A stretch of DNA of 64,000 bases from Prevotella lacticifex (GTDB lineage Bacteria > Bacteroidota > Bacteroidia > Bacteroidales > Bacteroidaceae). Under the pieces are notes generated by a model, which worked only from the letters and a program-made list of their open reading frames with translations, made no database searches and was not told where the DNA came from. This document shows positions 61,953 through 64,000 of the stretch, piece by piece (within the stretch, counting starts at the first letter, position 1; every line of letters starts with the position of its first letter). Location of the stretch: NCBI RefSeq assembly GCF_019973375.1, contig NZ_BPTV01000001.1:124001-188000 (forward strand), written 5' to 3'. The translations under genes were made by a program, and so were the position numbers.

Positions 61953-62212
61953 AGGTCGTTAATTTTGAGGGATATATAATAAGCCCTAAGCTACATCCAG
62001 CTTGGGTAGGGGATACTTTATCCATTGGTCATCAGACCTTTACTACAAATAGCATTTCTGCGGTAAAGCGGAGACTGAGCAACAATCATGCCATGTCAGT
62101 CTAAATTTAAATGAAAGAACCGTAGGGTTTTTACCGGTTTTTGTCGGAAAAAGATGCCATTTCCTGACTTTGCGGTCTTTGCGGCTTTGCGAGAGGAAAT
62201 CACCGACGTGGC

Positions 62213-62244
62213 AGTAGGATGGGGATAAACCCCATCCCTACTGG
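62213..62244. repeat. Hairpin CAGTAGGATGGGG/CCCCATCCCTACTG
   Basis: A 13-bp stem with one bulge and a 5-nt loop (ATAAA). The function is unknown. Confidence 0.7.
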
Positions 62245-62407
62245 TGGCGGAATGCGGCAACGTGTTAATTATCAATGTGTTGCACAAATCCGCCGACGTG
62301 GTATAGGTAGGCAGAATTAGGACTGTCCGAATCTATGCAATTTTCTCGGATTGCCCCTAACCAGCCTAAGCCGCCCTGCAAAAGGATCACGACGGTAATA
62401 CGTTTGG

Positions 62408-62455
62408 CCTTGAAACGAAGAGTTATCGCTTTAGCGTGTTTTCAAGGTTTTTCTC
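62408..62455 (+). terminator. Possible terminator hairpin
   Basis: CCTTGAAA...TTTCAAGG followed by TTTTTCTCTT. It could end transcripts reading out of the IS region. Confidence 0.45.
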
Positions 62456-62562
62456 TTAATTTATAAATCTTCATTCAAAGAGGATACCATCGCGTGAAAC
62501 TGCCTATGCGTCACCCCAAATCATCACAAACAGATCATTATGTGCTCGAAGTCAGGAAATAT

Positions 62563-63186
62563 CTACAGCTGTCCGGCCTCAACCTGCAGGACGACACGCT
62601 CTATCAGACGGTCCCTGCCATTAGGCTCGTACCGCTTCTTCAGACTTGCACCGAAGAGTCCCGCAAAGGTCTGGTAGATACCTGCACGCAGGGGACCGAA
62701 GAAAGCCTTCACAATCTCGTAGGACGTCTGTCCGCACTCCCTGTCAACGAGTTTTATTAGCAGCTTACCCTGACTGTAGGTAAGCTCGTTCTTCAGCTTT
62801 TTATAGTACTGTTTCTTTATGCCTGCCTCCACCCGGTTGACCTGAGCCTGACGTTCCTTGGGGTCAGGGATAGTCTGCAGGTACTCCTCCGTCTCGAATA
62901 TGATGAGTTTCACCTGCTTAGCGTAGGGCAGCACCTTCTTGATGTTACGCACAAGACGATAGTAAGCCTGCCGTTCGGCTTCGTTCTTAAACACCAATGG
63001 GGCCATCTTCACGAAGGGCTCCGAGCGCCGTATATACTGCACCGAGTCGCCGTTCTGCATCACCTTTCCCACATACAAGTCGGGAACATAGCGCGGCCCC
63101 ACAGGCATGGGGTCGGCATCGGTGGCCTGAGCCGATGCACTGAGCACGGCAAAGGCGGCAACAAGCGTAAGTATTAGTCTCTTCAT
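62563..63186 (-). CDS. DUF4294 domain-containing exported protein
   Basis: 207 residues from the ATG at 63186 (MKRLILTLVAAFAVLSASA-QA signal peptide); the upstream 19 residues are not signal-like. DUF4294 region: RNIKKVLPYAKQVKLIIFET, then RVEAGIKKQYYKKLKNELTY and GKLLIKLVDRECGQTSYEIV. This is a conserved Bacteroidetes envelope protein of unknown function. Divergent from the 5'-nucleotidase gene. Confidence 0.9.
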   Translation of the reverse strand: MKRLILTLVAAFAVLSASAQATDADPMPVGPRYVPDLYVGKVMQNGDSVQYIRRSEPFVKMAPLVFKNEAERQAYYRLVRNIKKVLPYAKQVKLIIFETEEYLQTIPDPKERQAQVNRVEAGIKKQYYKKLKNELTYSQGKLLIKLVDRECGQTSYEIVKAFFGPLRAGIYQTFAGLFGASLKKRYEPNGRDRLIERVVLQVEAGQL

Positions 63187-63320
63187 ATCCATTATGGATG
63201 CAAAAGTAGCTATTATTTTCCGTCCGTCGTCCATTTTTAGCATAATTTTAAGGTTTATTGTTCCATTGCCTTTTTATTTTTAAGTAACTTTGTCGTGAAA
63301 ATAAATCACATCATTATTAA

Positions 63321-64000
63321 ATGATTATGACCCACATCAGAACAAGTCTTATCCTTGCCGCGGGATTGCTCCTGACGGCCTGTGGCTCTGCGACATACGT
63401 TACGTCGGGCAGCCGTGTGCTCATCGACTCACGCTACGACGCCCACCCCGACAGCGCAGCAGCAGCGTTCATAGCCCCCTACAAGGCCCGTGTCGATTCG
63501 ATAATGAATCCCATCGTCGGATATGCGGCCACCGATATGTCGTGCCATCAGCCCGAAAGCTCACAGTCGAACCTCTACACTGACATCCTTGTATGGAGCA
63601 GCAGCAAGTTCAACGAGCATCCCGACTTCGGCGTATATAATGTCGGCGGCATACGCGCCGCACTGTCGAAAGGGGCCGTCACCGTCGGCGACATCCTCGA
63701 TACGGCACCTTTCGAGAACAAGATCTGCTTCCTCACGCTCAGCGGCGATAAGGTCTTAGAGCTCTTCCGGCAGATTACCGGTCAGGGGGGACAGGGCCTC
63801 AGCCATTCCGTACGCCTCGTGATGGATAAGCACGGCCGGCTGCTCAGCGCTAAAATCAATGGCCGCGATGTCGACCCTAAAGCGTCCTACCGCATCGTAA
63901 CCCTCGACTACATAGCCCAGGGCAACGACAAGATGGAAGCTTTCAAGGCCAAGACAGCCGTCGTCTCACCGCAGTCGGAGGAGAACAACGTGCGATATCT
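63321..64000 (+). CDS. 5'-nucleotidase C-terminal domain lipoprotein (cut by window edge)
   Basis: Translated by hand; open to the right edge, so partial. It begins MIMTHIRTSLILAAGLLLTAC (lipobox LTAC), then a UshA/5'-nucleotidase C-terminal type domain: SQSNLYTDILVWSSSKFN, YNVGGIRAALSKGAVTVGDI, DTAPFENKICFLTLSGDKV, and YRIVTLDYIAQGNDKMEAF. In Bacteroidetes this domain is often encoded apart from its metallophosphatase partner, which would lie just beyond the window. A TAACTTTG box at 63285-63292 is the likely promoter. Confidence 0.88.
   Translation, partial: MIMTHIRTSLILAAGLLLTACGSATYVTSGSRVLIDSRYDAHPDSAAAAFIAPYKARVDSIMNPIVGYAATDMSCHQPESSQSNLYTDILVWSSSKFNEHPDFGVYNVGGIRAALSKGAVTVGDILDTAPFENKICFLTLSGDKVLELFRQITGQGGQGLSHSVRLVMDKHGRLLSAKINGRDVDPKASYRIVTLDYIAQGNDKMEAFKAKTAVVSPQSEENNVRY

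Larger units (their letters stand above)
61953..62562. other. Intergenic region after the ISAs1-type transposase
   Basis: No supported gene. It contains hairpins at 62213-62244 and 62408-62455 (separate entries). TTTAAATGAAAGA at about 62105-62117 has an inverted counterpart at 60476-60486; whether these mark an element end is unclear. Confidence 0.5.

Noticed and set aside
60477-62117. Full ISAs1-type element bounded by the inverted TTAAATGAAAGA pair
   Set aside because: Only about 12 bp match, no target duplication is visible, and the left flank contains the hairpin fragment; the ends stay undefined.

Overview
The window looks like a chromosomal segment of a Bacteroidales bacterium, most likely Prevotellaceae. 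The reasons are the promoter grammar (TTTG, 19-20 bp, TAnnTTTG upstream of several genes and both tRNAs), a fused SecDF, a TonB receptor with an STN domain next to DUF4249 and FecR genes, a one-piece hybrid two-component regulator, an ISAon1-type insertion sequence, and secreted proteins with a C-terminal sorting-type tail. Most genes are housekeeping or cell-envelope genes of moderate GC. The first gene and the intergenic repeat tracts are clearly more AT-rich. No prophage, CRISPR array or defence island was recognised.

Layout. 1-3000: an AT-rich DUF6377/TPR regulator (cut by the window edge), a short rhomboid lacking its first helix, and an inverted-repeat element. 3099-5800: a secreted surface protein and a small acidic peptide gene. 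6200-9600: pyrE, an SRPBCC gene, argH and a Rieske-like lipoprotein. 9700-12400: tRNA-Leu, a thioredoxin-fold lipoprotein without the CxxC, and yifB/comM. 12600-18100 (minus strand): secDF, an EEP-family membrane phosphohydrolase and a full-length rhomboid. 18310-25972: HU, an ECF sigma factor, an arginase-fold UPF0489 gene, then a TonB receptor-DUF4249-FecR-beta-barrel operon preceded by an ECF-like promoter. 26396-32549 (minus): kduI-kduD, a helix-hairpin-helix outer-membrane protein and a GH51 arabinofuranosidase. 33464-41258 (minus): rnhA-argS, a MATE transporter, a small conserved gene and a Upf1-like helicase split by an ISAon1-type element. 41332-51808: a lone ABC ATPase, tRNA-Arg, a 47-residue ORF, prmC, divergent ribD, an orphan hybrid two-component system and an M16 protease. 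52344-59568: lipoprotein-amidase-metG, then xerD divergent from aroQ-O-methyltransferase-rbfA-lolE-like permease. 59570-62560: a 3-kb repeat and IS island with an ISAs1-type transposase. 62563-64000: a DUF4294 gene divergent from a 5'-nucleotidase-domain lipoprotein cut by the window edge.

The most notable non-gene content is a set of structured intergenic repeats. Family A is about 270 bp and built of two inverted arms, each itself a hairpin (two full copies and one left-half fragment). Family B is about 104 bp, with ATACATGCCATTT ends around three AAACGGNCCGTTT-type palindromes (two copies). There are also CTATAG-rich tracts at four loci, 40-44 bp tandem arrays at two loci, and a 126-bp near-perfect hairpin next to the ISAs1 gene. 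The cleanest single event is the ISAon1 insertion: 51-bp terminal inverted repeats and an 8-bp target duplication whose removal rejoins the helicase reading frame exactly.

Functional links that can be proposed: the ECF factor, the ECF-like promoter and FecR form a surface-signalling circuit for the TonB operon; kduI-kduD and GH51 point to use of pectin-type plant polysaccharides; yifB/comM plus the helix-hairpin-helix barrel may relate to DNA uptake, but this is only inference.
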